Positions 40,128 through 47,679 of a DNA stretch of 47,679 nucleotides are shown here, piece after piece (positions within the stretch are counted from its first letter, which is position 1; every line of letters begins with the position of its first letter). Both the position numbers and the translations under genes were made by a program. Under the pieces are notes generated by a model. That model saw only the letters and a list, made by a program, of their open reading frames with translations, had not been told where the DNA came from and ran no database searches. The DNA lies in contig JAGBTV010000039.1 in NCBI GenBank assembly GCA_017631155.1, positions 1 through 47,679 on the forward strand. The letters run 5' to 3'. The stretch comes from Oscillospiraceae bacterium (lineage in GTDB: Bacteria > Bacillota > Clostridia > Oscillospirales > Oscillospiraceae).

Positions 40128-41753
40128 ATGAAAAGAAATGCTTTTATGAAACTGTTTAAAGCTGCTGTCTCTTTGCTGATGGTAGTAGCGCTGTGCGGCT
40201 TGCTGTTTGTAGGCTGCGCATCCAGCGATGGCAAAGGCGGAAAAGATAACAACGGCAAAGATACTCCCAACTATGATAACATGACCCCCTCGGAGCATTT
40301 TGCGGCGTTGGAGCTGAATAATGCCAACGGCATGGTGGATGCGCTGTCTGCTGTGTATGGCGCATTGTCGCAGTCTGCCAATACGGCAAGCTATGGCACG
40401 GAAATGGATGTTTCCTTGCAGGTTGGCGACCTGGTTCTGGATATGCTGGAAGAAAGCTATTACGAAGCCAGTGGAGAGGAAATGGATTTCTCCTTCCTGT
40501 CCAAGGTGAACCTGGAAGTGGATCTGAATGTTAAGGACAAAATGCAGCAGATGGATATGGCCGTTGGCCTGGGTGACAGCCGCATTCTGACCATCTGCAC
40601 CATTATGGACCTGGAAGACTTTACTACCTGGGTGGGCAGTCCTGAGCTGAGCGATGTCTTTGCTGAGATGAACCTGGTTCAGTCCGGCGGTATGGGCGGT
40701 ATGGTTGCCAACAATGCAACGATGCAAACTGCCAATGCACTGGTGGAAGCATTGCCCAGCGAGCAGGAATTCAATGCGCTGATTAAGCGTTACCTGGAAG
40801 TCGCACTGGAAAAGATAGATGATGTTGATCGTAAAAACATCACCCTGGAGTTGGACGGCCTGAAGCAGGATTGCACAGTCCTGGTGGCGAAGATTTACGA
40901 AGAAGACGCTCTGAATATGGCTGAAGCAGTGCTGGAGACCGCTAAGACTGACAAAGAGCTTAAGAAAATTATTGAAGAGTTCGGTGTTGCACTTAACGAT
41001 CTGATGAAGGAAAGCTATGCCCAGGCCGGCGGCACATGGACCAATGTTGATGTGTATGAGGCCTTCACCATGGCAGTAGAGGATGCCTTGGATTCCCTGG
41101 AGATGGAAAAGGAAGACCTGGATACCGAGGAGTACATCGAGTTGACCACTTATGTGGATAAAGAACACAACATCATTGGCCGCAAGCTGGCTTTCGACGG
41201 TGACGAGATGCACTACTACACCGTCACCGAAGGCAATGCTTTCACATTTGAGGCTATGCTGGCTGAAGTAAAGGCAACCGGCAGCGGCACCAAAAAGAGC
41301 GGCAAAGTTGACGGAACTTACAAGCTGAATGTGGCAGGCTCCGATCTGTTTACTCTTGAAGTTAAGGATTGGTCTGCAAACGGAGAGGAAATTAAGGGCA
41401 CATTGGTTTTGGAGCCCAGCGCAGAACTGATTCGCCAAACCATTGGCAACTCCGGTGTAATGCCTTTCGCAGATGTTGCGTTGGAGCTGAAGATTGATAG
41501 CAGCGAAAGTAAGAAGGCGTTTGAGATCAACCTGCTGAGCAATGAGGCTTTGGTAGTAGGTATTGCTATGAGCACCAAGACTTCCTCCGGCGGTACGATC
41601 CAGAAACCTTCTCAGACCATTGATTTCAACAACCAATATCAGCTGCAAAGCTGGGTCGAAAGCATGGACTTTGATAAGCTGATCCGGAATCTGCGTAACG
41701 CAGGTGTTCCCGGCGAACTGTTGGATATGCTGGAAGCTAATTTGTTCGGATAA
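40128..41753 (+). CDS. Large lipoprotein, unknown function
   Basis: 541 residues. Signal peptide with lipobox FVGC (Cys30), a Gly/Lys/Asp-rich linker (SDGKGGKDNNGKDT), then an acidic, mostly helical region (residues 55-400) and a beta-rich end (LFTLEVKDWSANGEEIKGTL). No family recognised; its overall look (YTLNVAGSDLFTLEVKD and 'PADVALELKID' segments) is that of clostridial substrate-binding or surface lipoproteins. Translated from ATG 40128, although GTG 40119 and ATG 40149 are possible. The ABC operon follows after a hairpin. Confidence 0.78.
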   Translation: MKRNAFMKLFKAAVSLLMVVALCGLLFVGCASSDGKGGKDNNGKDTPNYDNMTPSEHFAALELNNANGMVDALSAVYGALSQSANTASYGTEMDVSLQVGDLVLDMLEESYYEASGEEMDFSFLSKVNLEVDLNVKDKMQQMDMAVGLGDSRILTICTIMDLEDFTTWVGSPELSDVFAEMNLVQSGGMGGMVANNATMQTANALVEALPSEQEFNALIKRYLEVALEKIDDVDRKNITLELDGLKQDCTVLVAKIYEEDALNMAEAVLETAKTDKELKKIIEEFGVALNDLMKESYAQAGGTWTNVDVYEAFTMAVEDALDSLEMEKEDLDTEEYIELTTYVDKEHNIIGRKLAFDGDEMHYYTVTEGNAFTFEAMLAEVKATGSGTKKSGKVDGTYKLNVAGSDLFTLEVKDWSANGEEIKGTLVLEPSAELIRQTIGNSGVMPFADVALELKIDSSESKKAFEINLLSNEALVVGIAMSTKTSSGGTIQKPSQTIDFNNQYQLQSWVESMDFDKLIRNLRNAGVPGELLDMLEANLFG

Positions 41754-41776
41754 GGAAATATTGCGTAGATAAATCT

Positions 41777-41810
41777 GCATTTGGCGCTGTTTACAGCGCC
41801 AAATGCTTTA
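41777..41810 (+). terminator. Hairpin between lipoprotein and ABC genes
   Basis: 14-bp perfect stem GCATTTGGCGCTGT/ACAGCGCCAAATGC, two-base centre, then TTTATA. A terminator or partial attenuator; no separate promoter was seen for the ABC genes in the 15 bp that remain. Confidence 0.75.
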
Positions 41811-41824
41811 TACGGAGAAAAACA

Positions 41825-42493
41825 ATGCAGATAGAGATCAAACATATTGCGAAAAAATTTAAGAGGAAACAGGTTTTGCGGGATATCTGTCTGGAAGCCC
41901 GAAGCGGAACCTGCATTGGTATTCTTGGTGCCAATGGCTGCGGCAAGTCTACACTGCTTTCCATTCTTGCCGGCATTCAATCCTGCAATGGCGGCAGCTT
42001 TCTGTGTGACGGTGTAGATCTGCTGAAAGACAACAAAAAACGGGCAGAGCTGGTTGGCTATGTGCCACAGGGGACACCTCTGATCGAAGAGTTGACAGCG
42101 AAGGATAATCTCCTGCTTTGGTACGATAAGAAAACTATGAAAGAGCAGCTGTCTGACGGCGTGCTTGCGCTGCTGGGAATTGGGGAATTTCTTTCCGTGC
42201 CTGTTTCTAAGATGTCCGGCGGCATGAAAAAGCGGCTTTCCATTGGCTGCGCTATGGCGAAAGAACCGCCGATCCTGCTTTTGGATGAACCTACTGCGGC
42301 TTTGGACCTTTCCTGCAAGCAGAGTATTGCCTCCTATTTGCGGCATTATAAGCAGTCTGGCGGGTTGCTTCTGTTGACGACCCATGATGTGTTGGAACTG
42401 GATCTTTGTGATGCCTGGTACATCATTCGGGACGGTGTTTTGGTTCCTTTTGTTTATGACGGTAATGTTCAGGAATTGGTAGAGAGCTTGTAA
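41825..42493 (+). CDS. ABC transporter ATP-binding protein
   Basis: 222 residues with Walker A GANGCGKST, Q-loop GYVPQGTPL, signature MSGGMKKRLSIG, Walker B ILLLDEPTAALD and H-loop LTTHDV. Powers export with the two ABC-2 permeases that follow (two-base and five-base gaps). ATG 41825 has GGAG seven bases upstream. Confidence 0.95.
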   Translation: MQIEIKHIAKKFKRKQVLRDICLEARSGTCIGILGANGCGKSTLLSILAGIQSCNGGSFLCDGVDLLKDNKKRAELVGYVPQGTPLIEELTAKDNLLLWYDKKTMKEQLSDGVLALLGIGEFLSVPVSKMSGGMKKRLSIGCAMAKEPPILLLDEPTAALDLSCKQSIASYLRHYKQSGGLLLLTTHDVLELDLCDAWYIIRDGVLVPFVYDGNVQELVESL

Positions 42494-42494
42494 G

Positions 42495-43685
42495 ATGAAA
42501 AAGTATTTTTTAGTACAGCTAAAACGCATGCTGCGGATCGTACCGCCGATTGTGTTAGTGGCCGCTCTGCTCTTTGGTTGTGTGATTATAGCCTATGGAG
42601 CGATGAAGAATCTGGAAGAGGATTCGGGAAAAACCACAAAATTTCAAGTGGGTGTTGTGGGTACGGCAGGGGATAGCTATCTCCAACTGGGACTAAAAGC
42701 TTTGGAATCCTTGGATTCTTCCCGGTTTGTCATTGAACTGGCGGAAATGGAGGAATCGGATGCAGAGGCTGCAATGCGACGGGGCGATATTTCTGCGTTT
42801 ATTGTGATTCCAGATGGCTTCCTGGATGCGGCTTTTCGCGGCGAGATTATTCCGCTGAAATTTGTGTGTTCTTCTACATCTCTCAGTCTGGTGACCATGC
42901 TGAAAGATGAGCTGACGAGAGTTGTTGAAACCCTGCTTCTTGAGGCGCAAAAGGGGTCTTATGGCGCATGGGGTGCCATGGAGGAAAACGGGCTTAACGG
43001 CAATCAGGTACTAAACGATATCAGCATCGAATATGCAGAGTTTGTTTTTGACAGATCCAATGTGTACCGCCCTTCCAGACTGACGGTTTTTGACGGCCTG
43101 GGAATGGACGGTTATCTCATCAGCGGTTTTTGCGTCATTCTGTTTATGCTGATTTGTTTGACTTTTGCACCGGTGATGATCCACCGGGACCATGCTCTGT
43201 CAAGAATGCTGTGTACCCACAGAAGACCCGTATCGCTACAGGTGTTTTTTGATTTTATAGCATATTTTCTTGGATTGCTCTGTGTGATTGGAATTGTCCT
43301 GTTGGGTGCTGTAGTACTGGCAGGGTATAGGGTTACTATGCAGGCGGCGCTGCAAGGACTTACGGTCGTATTCAGTTTGGGTGCCATGAGTTTTTTGATG
43401 TACGAGATCGCGTCCGACCTGATTAGTGGGGTGTTGCTGCAGTTCTTTGTGATACTGGCTCTGTGCTTTGTCAGCGGATGCCTGTATCCCATTACCTTTT
43501 TCCCGGATGCTGTGCAAAAGCTTTCGGTCTTTCTGCCTACCGGACTTGCCAGAATGCAGTTAGCGGACAGTATTTTGCAGATTTCTTCTTTTGGCACAAC
43601 AGCCGCACTGTTGGGGTATGGCAGCCTCTTTATCGTCGGTTCCATGCTGGTCCGCAAGATCAAAGTTGTGGGCGTAAGGGGGTGA
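42495..43685 (+). CDS. ABC-2 type permease, first
   Basis: 396 residues: one N-terminal helix (IVPPIVLVAALLFGCVIIAY), a large extracellular domain of about 190 residues, then five helices (YLISGFCVILFMLICLTFAP ... FGTTAALLGYGSLFIVGSM), the ABC2_membrane_3 (YhgE/Pip-like) topology. Forms the channel with the next permease. Substrate not evident; the preceding lipoprotein may be linked. Confidence 0.9.
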   Translation: MKKYFLVQLKRMLRIVPPIVLVAALLFGCVIIAYGAMKNLEEDSGKTTKFQVGVVGTAGDSYLQLGLKALESLDSSRFVIELAEMEESDAEAAMRRGDISAFIVIPDGFLDAAFRGEIIPLKFVCSSTSLSLVTMLKDELTRVVETLLLEAQKGSYGAWGAMEENGLNGNQVLNDISIEYAEFVFDRSNVYRPSRLTVFDGLGMDGYLISGFCVILFMLICLTFAPVMIHRDHALSRMLCTHRRPVSLQVFFDFIAYFLGLLCVIGIVLLGAVVLAGYRVTMQAALQGLTVVFSLGAMSFLMYEIASDLISGVLLQFFVILALCFVSGCLYPITFFPDAVQKLSVFLPTGLARMQLADSILQISSFGTTAALLGYGSLFIVGSMLVRKIKVVGVRG

Positions 43686-43689
43686 CGGG

Positions 43690-44826
43690 ATGAAAAAGAC
43701 TTTCAAATGGTTTTTACTGCTGAATAAGCGGCTGTATAAGAAATTGACTTTTGTACTGATTCTTATGCTGATCCCGTTGTTGGTTTTTGGCTATGGCGTT
43801 GTTGCCCGGGAAGAAAGCGGTATGCTTACCATCGCCTTAGCCAGCGAGGAAGAATCTACCCTTGCTGCACAGGTGATGCAGGAATTAAAGGATAGTACCA
43901 ATCTGATCCGTTACATCATCTGCGAAACACCGGAAGATGCGGAGAAGATGGTAAGTGACAGCAAGGCTGATGCAGCCTGGGTTTTTGGAAAGGACCTGGA
44001 AAACAGCATCTACCGTTTTGTCCAAAAACCCGCTAAGAAGAATGCCTTTATTCGTGTGGTGGAACGGGAAAATTCCGTTCTTCTGAAACTGGCAAGAGAA
44101 AAGTTGTCGGGTGCCATGTTTAAACATTGTTCCCGGGTGTTTTACCTGTCGTATATTCGGGAGAATGTACCCCAGTTGGATACCGTTGCTGACGAGGACT
44201 TGCTTCGGCATTATGATGAATATGCCATGGATGCCGAGTTGTTTGATTTTGCGTTCTTGGATTCCGATACAGAAACTCCCGAACCGGAGGATGCAAACTA
44301 CCTGCTGATCGCGGTTCGCGGATTGCTGGCCATCGTTGTTGTTTTGGGTGGCTTGGCAGCGGCGCTGTATTACATTCGTGACGAGCAGGCTGGTACCTTT
44401 TCTTTGGTTTCGCAGAAGAATAAACCTGCGGTGGAATTCGGCTGTCAGATCATTGCTGTTTTGAATATCGCACTTGTTACGCTAGTTGCAATGTTTTTAG
44501 CAGGATTGACGGGGCCTGTGGGCAGGGAAGTGGTGATACACATTCTGTACACAGTAAGTGTGGCTGCCTTTGCTATGACTGTTCGCAGACTCTGCGGAAA
44601 GCTTTCGGCTATTGGTACGGCGTTACCTCTGTTGGTCGTGTTGATGCTGGTAATTTGTCCTGTCTTTTTTGACCTGGGCGCGCTGCGTCAACTGCAGTAT
44701 TTGTTCCCTCCGACATATTATATCAATGCGGCCTATTCCAACAGATATTTGATGCTGATGATTGTCTATTCTGCAGCTATGCTGGCGGTTTATACACTGT
44801 CAGGTAAAGTTCTGAAAAGAAAATAA
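43690..44826 (+). CDS. ABC-2 type permease, second
   Basis: 378 residues, same topology as the previous permease: N-terminal helix (LTFVLILMLIPLLVFGYG), extracellular domain of about 170 residues, then five helices (LAIVVVLGGLAAALYYI ... LMLMIVYSAAMLAVYTL). The two probably arose by duplication and form a heterodimer. GGGGG ribosome site at 43679. Last gene of the operon. Confidence 0.9.
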   Translation: MKKTFKWFLLLNKRLYKKLTFVLILMLIPLLVFGYGVVAREESGMLTIALASEEESTLAAQVMQELKDSTNLIRYIICETPEDAEKMVSDSKADAAWVFGKDLENSIYRFVQKPAKKNAFIRVVERENSVLLKLAREKLSGAMFKHCSRVFYLSYIRENVPQLDTVADEDLLRHYDEYAMDAELFDFAFLDSDTETPEPEDANYLLIAVRGLLAIVVVLGGLAAALYYIRDEQAGTFSLVSQKNKPAVEFGCQIIAVLNIALVTLVAMFLAGLTGPVGREVVIHILYTVSVAAFAMTVRRLCGKLSAIGTALPLLVVLMLVICPVFFDLGALRQLQYLFPPTYYINAAYSNRYLMLMIVYSAAMLAVYTLSGKVLKRK

Positions 44827-44831
44827 GCAAT

Positions 44832-44866
44832 AAAAATCCTCCGCTTACTTAGCGGAGGATTTTTTG
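44832..44866. terminator. Terminator shared with a coding end
   Basis: 14-bp stem AAAAATCCTCCGCT/AGCGGAGGATTTTT, loop TACTT (44832-44864). The right arm and loop encode the last residues (SSAK-stop) of the leftward O-antigen ligase gene. Confidence 0.88.
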
Positions 44867-46185
44867 GTGAACGGATATAATTTTTTTATGTTGGTCAGAT
44901 CAGCAGATGCGTCAAAAAGTCCGTACATAAGGATAAACAGGATAATGGACTTAGGTGTTGTCATGGGGAACTGCGCCATGGAGAACAGCAGAAATCCTGC
45001 GGTTGTCACCAGGATCGTAGCGCCCAGAATGCTGTCGTGGCTGTCTTTGATCCGGTGCATTTTGACGCCTGGAACGAAAATATTCCAGGCCATGGCGGCA
45101 AAAATCAGAATTGCGATGAGGCCGCCTTCCGCGAGAAGCTCAAAGGGGAGGTTGTGCATATGGTGGGTATCGACACCGTATTGATGCAGAAGCTGAAAAA
45201 TGTTCAGATTGCCGAATCCGTAGCCGCCAACAGGCTGCTGCCGGAACGCCCGGAGAGCAACGATCCATGCATCAAAGCGCTTATAGATGGAACTGTCTTC
45301 AAAGTTGAGATCGGTGAATCTTTCCCAGAAGGGATTGGGAATCAGCTTAAACAGAGCCAAACTCACAAACAAGATCAGCAGACCCCATCTGGACAGGCGC
45401 GACTTGGCAAAAGTAAGGATCAGAAACGCAAAAGCCATAGGAACAATGGCAAAGTAAAAACTGCGGCAGAATGCGAACAACACACCCACGAAGGTGATAA
45501 CCAGCAACAGACTGTGCAGGATCCGGCCGTTTCTGTTGGTGGAGGTGTTCAGACAGTACAGTCCGAAGGGCAACACCAGCAGGGTCTCCATAGCGTAGAG
45601 ATTGGGGTTGCTGAAGGTAGAGGCGGTTCGGTTTCCGGACCAATATGTATAAAAACTTGTGGAAGAGAAGGTCTTGTAAAGATAGGTATCCAGAGGATAC
45701 CACAGATTGCGGATGTTGAGGAAATCACCAAACAGATTCAGTATGTATTGTACAATACTAATGATTCCACAGATAAAGGCAAAGATCATAAAGGTTTTGA
45801 ATGTGATCCGCAGCCGTGATTTGTCCGTAAGGATTGTAGTGAAAGCGAAATAACCGATCATCATGGCGGCCCACAACAAAGCCATCAGCAAACTGTGAAT
45901 TGGCTTTAGTGCGTAGAAACAACTGATAAAACCAGTAATAATATACAGCACCAAAAGGATACCGAGCCGACCGAATTTTAATGTTAGATTCTCTTTCTTC
46001 ATGGTTCGGATCAAAAATAAAAGAGATAGAAAAACGCTGCCAATGGCAAGGTATTCCGGTAAGAAAAATGTTAGGCTTAGGCAGAAGACGGTGCGGAACC
46101 AATCTTTCTTAAGAAGGGCTAAAAAGTTTTTTGTTTTGCTTTTGCAGTAAGCAAAACATTTCAAATGCATTTTAGAATTACACAT
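44845..46185 (-). CDS. O-antigen ligase / Wzy-like polymerase membrane protein
   Basis: 446 residues, about 11 helices, with the Wzy_C (O-antigen ligase) region: NRTASTFSNPNLYAMETLLV just before helices 6-7, then the large extracellular loop with FEDSSIYKRFDAWIVALRAF, QQPVGGYGFGNLNIF and DTHHMHNLPFELLAEGG. Members join or polymerise lipid-linked sugar chains outside the membrane. ATG 46185 is chosen because GAGG lies six bases upstream; ATG 46197 is the alternative. No other polysaccharide genes adjoin it. Confidence 0.88.
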   Translation of the reverse strand: MCNSKMHLKCFAYCKSKTKNFLALLKKDWFRTVFCLSLTFFLPEYLAIGSVFLSLLFLIRTMKKENLTLKFGRLGILLVLYIITGFISCFYALKPIHSLLMALLWAAMMIGYFAFTTILTDKSRLRITFKTFMIFAFICGIISIVQYILNLFGDFLNIRNLWYPLDTYLYKTFSSTSFYTYWSGNRTASTFSNPNLYAMETLLVLPFGLYCLNTSTNRNGRILHSLLLVITFVGVLFAFCRSFYFAIVPMAFAFLILTFAKSRLSRWGLLILFVSLALFKLIPNPFWERFTDLNFEDSSIYKRFDAWIVALRAFRQQPVGGYGFGNLNIFQLLHQYGVDTHHMHNLPFELLAEGGLIAILIFAAMAWNIFVPGVKMHRIKDSHDSILGATILVTTAGFLLFSMAQFPMTTPKSIILFILMYGLFDASADLTNIKKLYPFTKKSSAK

Positions 46186-46229
46186 AAAAAACCTCATAAG
46201 CAGTGTTGTATTATGTCATAATTTTCCTT

Positions 46230-46258
46230 ATTTTATCATAAAAAATCGAATAGGGCAA
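46230..46258 (-). promoter_or_regulatory. Promoter of the O-antigen ligase gene
   Basis: Minus-strand TTGCCC (46253-46258), 17-bp spacer, TAAAAT (46230-46235). Confidence 0.6.
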
Positions 46259-46293
46259 GCAGAAAAGTTTTTATTTGATTCCGGAAAAAGTAG

Positions 46294-46322
46294 TTGAAAT
46301 TAATGGTGGAATATGGTATGTT
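46294..46322 (+). promoter_or_regulatory. Promoter of the sialidase-family gene
   Basis: TTGAAA (46294-46299), 17-bp spacer, TATGTT (46317-46322). A small inverted repeat CGCC-AAA-GGCG follows near 46330. Confidence 0.6.
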
Positions 46323-46367
46323 AAGGCAAACGCCAAAGGCGAGAACGAAAAGAAATGAGGAATAACT

Positions 46368-47465
46368 ATGGAACATTATATCGTATCCCGCAATGCGGAT
46401 AGTTTGTTTCCCTACCAAGCCTGGCCTACAGTAGCTAAGGATGATAACGGCGTGCTGTATGTGGCAGTTTCCGGTCACCGGTTAGGTCATGTTTGCCCCT
46501 TCGGTAAGAACTATCTTTACATCAGTAAGGACGAGGGTAAGACCTGGTCTGTTCCTCTGGTGGTCAACGATACCGCCCATGATGACCGGGACGGCGGCCT
46601 GTGCGCCTGGGGCGACGGCAATTTGCTGATTACCTGGTTCCATAATACAAAGCAGCTGTACCGTGACCGCGCATTCCTGGCAGAAGATCAGCCCATTAAC
46701 AATGCCGCTGCGGCAGCACCGATTTCCTATGCCGTTTATGATATGTGGGATAAGCTGCCTGCCGAGCGTATGCAGGAGCACTGCGCATTTGTCCGCCGTT
46801 CTCGCGATGGCGGCTTGACTTGGGATGAGCCTACAACTGTCAATTTTTCCTCCCCCCATGGACCTGTCCGCACTGCCGACGGACGACTGCTGTGTGCAGG
46901 TTCCAGCTGGGATAACGAGGGTAACGACAGCATCTGCCTGATGGAGAGCAAGGACGACGGACTGACCTGGACAAAGCTGAGCAATGTGCCGACTCTGCCC
47001 CATGCCGATGTTTCTGACCCCAGTGAGCCCCATTGTCTACAGCTGCCCAACGGTGATATTATTATGATTATCCGTGCCTGGCGTAAAGAGTCCAAGAAGC
47101 TGAATCTGTACCTTACCCGTTCTACTGACGGCGGTAAGACCTTCGCTGTACCCCAGCCCATCGAGGGCCTGTACGGCGCACCCGGCCATCTGCTGCTGCA
47201 TTCCTCCGGTGCTGTTATCATCACCTACGGTGTGCGTTTCGGCGACAAGCCCATCGGTACTTATGCCCGTGTCAGCTATGATAACGGCGAGACCTGGGGC
47301 GAGGAGTTTATGGTTGGCCGTCCTGCACCTGTATGGGATCATGGCTATCCCTCTACTGTGGAGTTGTCTGACGGTTCTTTGTATACGGTGTACTATCAGC
47401 GCGCCGTGGATACCGACACGTTTAACTCCGTGCTGGGTTGCCGTTGGGAGTTGCCCAATCGCTAA
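46368..47465 (+). CDS. BNR-repeat sialidase-family protein, cytoplasmic
   Basis: 365 residues forming a six-bladed propeller with five Asp boxes: SKDEGKTWS, SRDGGLTWD, SKDDGLTWT, STDGGKTFA and SYDNGETWG. Conserved acidic/Tyr residues (TVYYQR, the likely nucleophile Tyr region) fit exo-alpha-sialidase or related glycosidases. No signal peptide, so it acts inside the cell on imported sugars; some such proteins are other glycoside hydrolases. ATG 46368 with GAGGAATAAC upstream. Single gene. Confidence 0.88.
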   Translation: MEHYIVSRNADSLFPYQAWPTVAKDDNGVLYVAVSGHRLGHVCPFGKNYLYISKDEGKTWSVPLVVNDTAHDDRDGGLCAWGDGNLLITWFHNTKQLYRDRAFLAEDQPINNAAAAAPISYAVYDMWDKLPAERMQEHCAFVRRSRDGGLTWDEPTTVNFSSPHGPVRTADGRLLCAGSSWDNEGNDSICLMESKDDGLTWTKLSNVPTLPHADVSDPSEPHCLQLPNGDIIMIIRAWRKESKKLNLYLTRSTDGGKTFAVPQPIEGLYGAPGHLLLHSSGAVIITYGVRFGDKPIGTYARVSYDNGETWGEEFMVGRPAPVWDHGYPSTVELSDGSLYTVYYQRAVDTDTFNSVLGCRWELPNR

Positions 47466-47478
47466 TTGAAAAATGGAT

Positions 47479-47514
47479 ACACCGGGATTTGCAAATTGCA
47501 AATCCCGGTGTTTG
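47479..47514 (+). terminator. Terminator after the sialidase-family gene
   Basis: 16-bp perfect stem ACACCGGGATTTGCAA/TTGCAAATCCCGGTGT with a one-base centre, then TTGTTG. Confidence 0.85.
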
Positions 47515-47523
47515 TTGTATAAG

Positions 47524-47679
47524 AATACCACCGGCTGTGCCGGTGGTTCCAAAAAGCTTTAGCTATGCCCAGTCCCGCCGCAGCGGCTTGCCTCCCTCTG
47601 ATGAGGGAGGTGGCAAAAATCTATTTGATTTTTGACGGAGGGAGAGAAACACGTAGAGAAAATTCTCTCCCCCAGTCAG
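47524..47679 (+). repeat. Multi-hairpin dispersed repeat, right-end copy
   Basis: Hairpins ACCACCGGC/GCCGGTGGT (47527-47547), CCTCCCTC/GAGGGAGG (47591-47610), AAAAATC/GATTTTT (47615-47633) and GGAGAGAA/TTCTCTCC (47641-47670). Core 'GGTGGCAAAAA..TTTTTGACGGA' matches the left-end element, in the same orientation. No gene in this stretch. Confidence 0.75.

Noticed and set aside
40086..41780. 564-codon minus-strand frame opposite the large lipoprotein
   Set aside because: The plus strand has a promoter, signal peptide and lipobox. The antisense product is Gln/His-rich without domains.

Overview
The window looks like a chromosomal segment of a low-to-mid GC, Gram-positive anaerobe of the class Clostridia, probably Oscillospirales (Faecalibacterium/Flavonifractor-like). 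The signs are strong AGGAGG-type ribosome sites, TTGACA/TATAAT promoters with 17-bp spacers, frequent GTG and TTG starts, an A-type flavoprotein next to a rubredoxin, a type III glutamine synthetase, LytTR/DUF3021 and LUD proteins, and short GC-rich hairpin repeats of a kind common in gut Oscillospirales. This placement is inference; no rRNA is present to confirm it. No IS element, prophage, CRISPR array or intact transposase was seen.

Layout. 1-2013: hairpin repeat, Nudix hydrolase, MATE exporter. 2079-4100: oxygen/redox block (flavodiiron protein, rubredoxin too small for usual ORF cut-offs, convergent flavin reductase). 4204-7141: rhodanese lipoprotein, peptide deformylase, cyclase, a DMT transporter with a 22-histidine tail, and a zinc-ribbon protein. 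7176-11527: a phosphate regulon: Pho boxes, PhoB/PhoR-like pair and a Na/Pi cotransporter with a PhoU-like tail. 11579-15257 (mostly minus): LytTR/DUF3021 pair, dispersed repeats, two broken gene ends abutting each other, a DUF3892 gene whose partner is frameshifted in a C8 tract, two unknown proteins, a tRNA-like-repeat-flanked four-hairpin element and tRNA-Pro(TGG). 15350-19575 (minus): EamA transporter, methionine gamma-lyase-like enzyme and AbrB regulator in one operon, then a YugP membrane protease and a TIGR01212 radical SAM protein. 19707-26880 (plus): ECF sigma factor with a membrane-anchored beta-propeller, thioredoxin, PAP2 phosphatase, dUTPase, a second Na/Pi cotransporter, a GNAT acetyltransferase. 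26937-33491: type III glutamine synthetase divergent from an aspartate-type aminotransferase, then LUD, GtrA, Ig-like and lipoprotein genes. 33662-39911: a BTAD (SARP-like) regulator with a degenerate GGDEF-like tail, divergent from a compact type IV pilus/type II secretion-like operon that starts with a transglutaminase-like lipoprotein and ends with a PilT-like ATPase. 40128-44826: large lipoprotein and an ABC-2 exporter. 44845-47465: O-antigen ligase-like protein and a cytoplasmic BNR/sialidase-family protein. 47479-47679: terminator and another copy of the hairpin repeat seen at base 1.

The most interesting systems are the BTAD-regulator/transglutaminase/mini-pilus locus (33662-39911), the 161-bp structured unit bounded by 15-bp copies of the tRNA-Pro 3' end (15027-15202), the PhoBR regulon with 11-bp-phased Pho boxes in both orientations, the head-to-head fused gene remnants (12689-13051), and a possible homopolymer switch at 13505-13512. 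All functions are read from motifs by eye; no database search was run.
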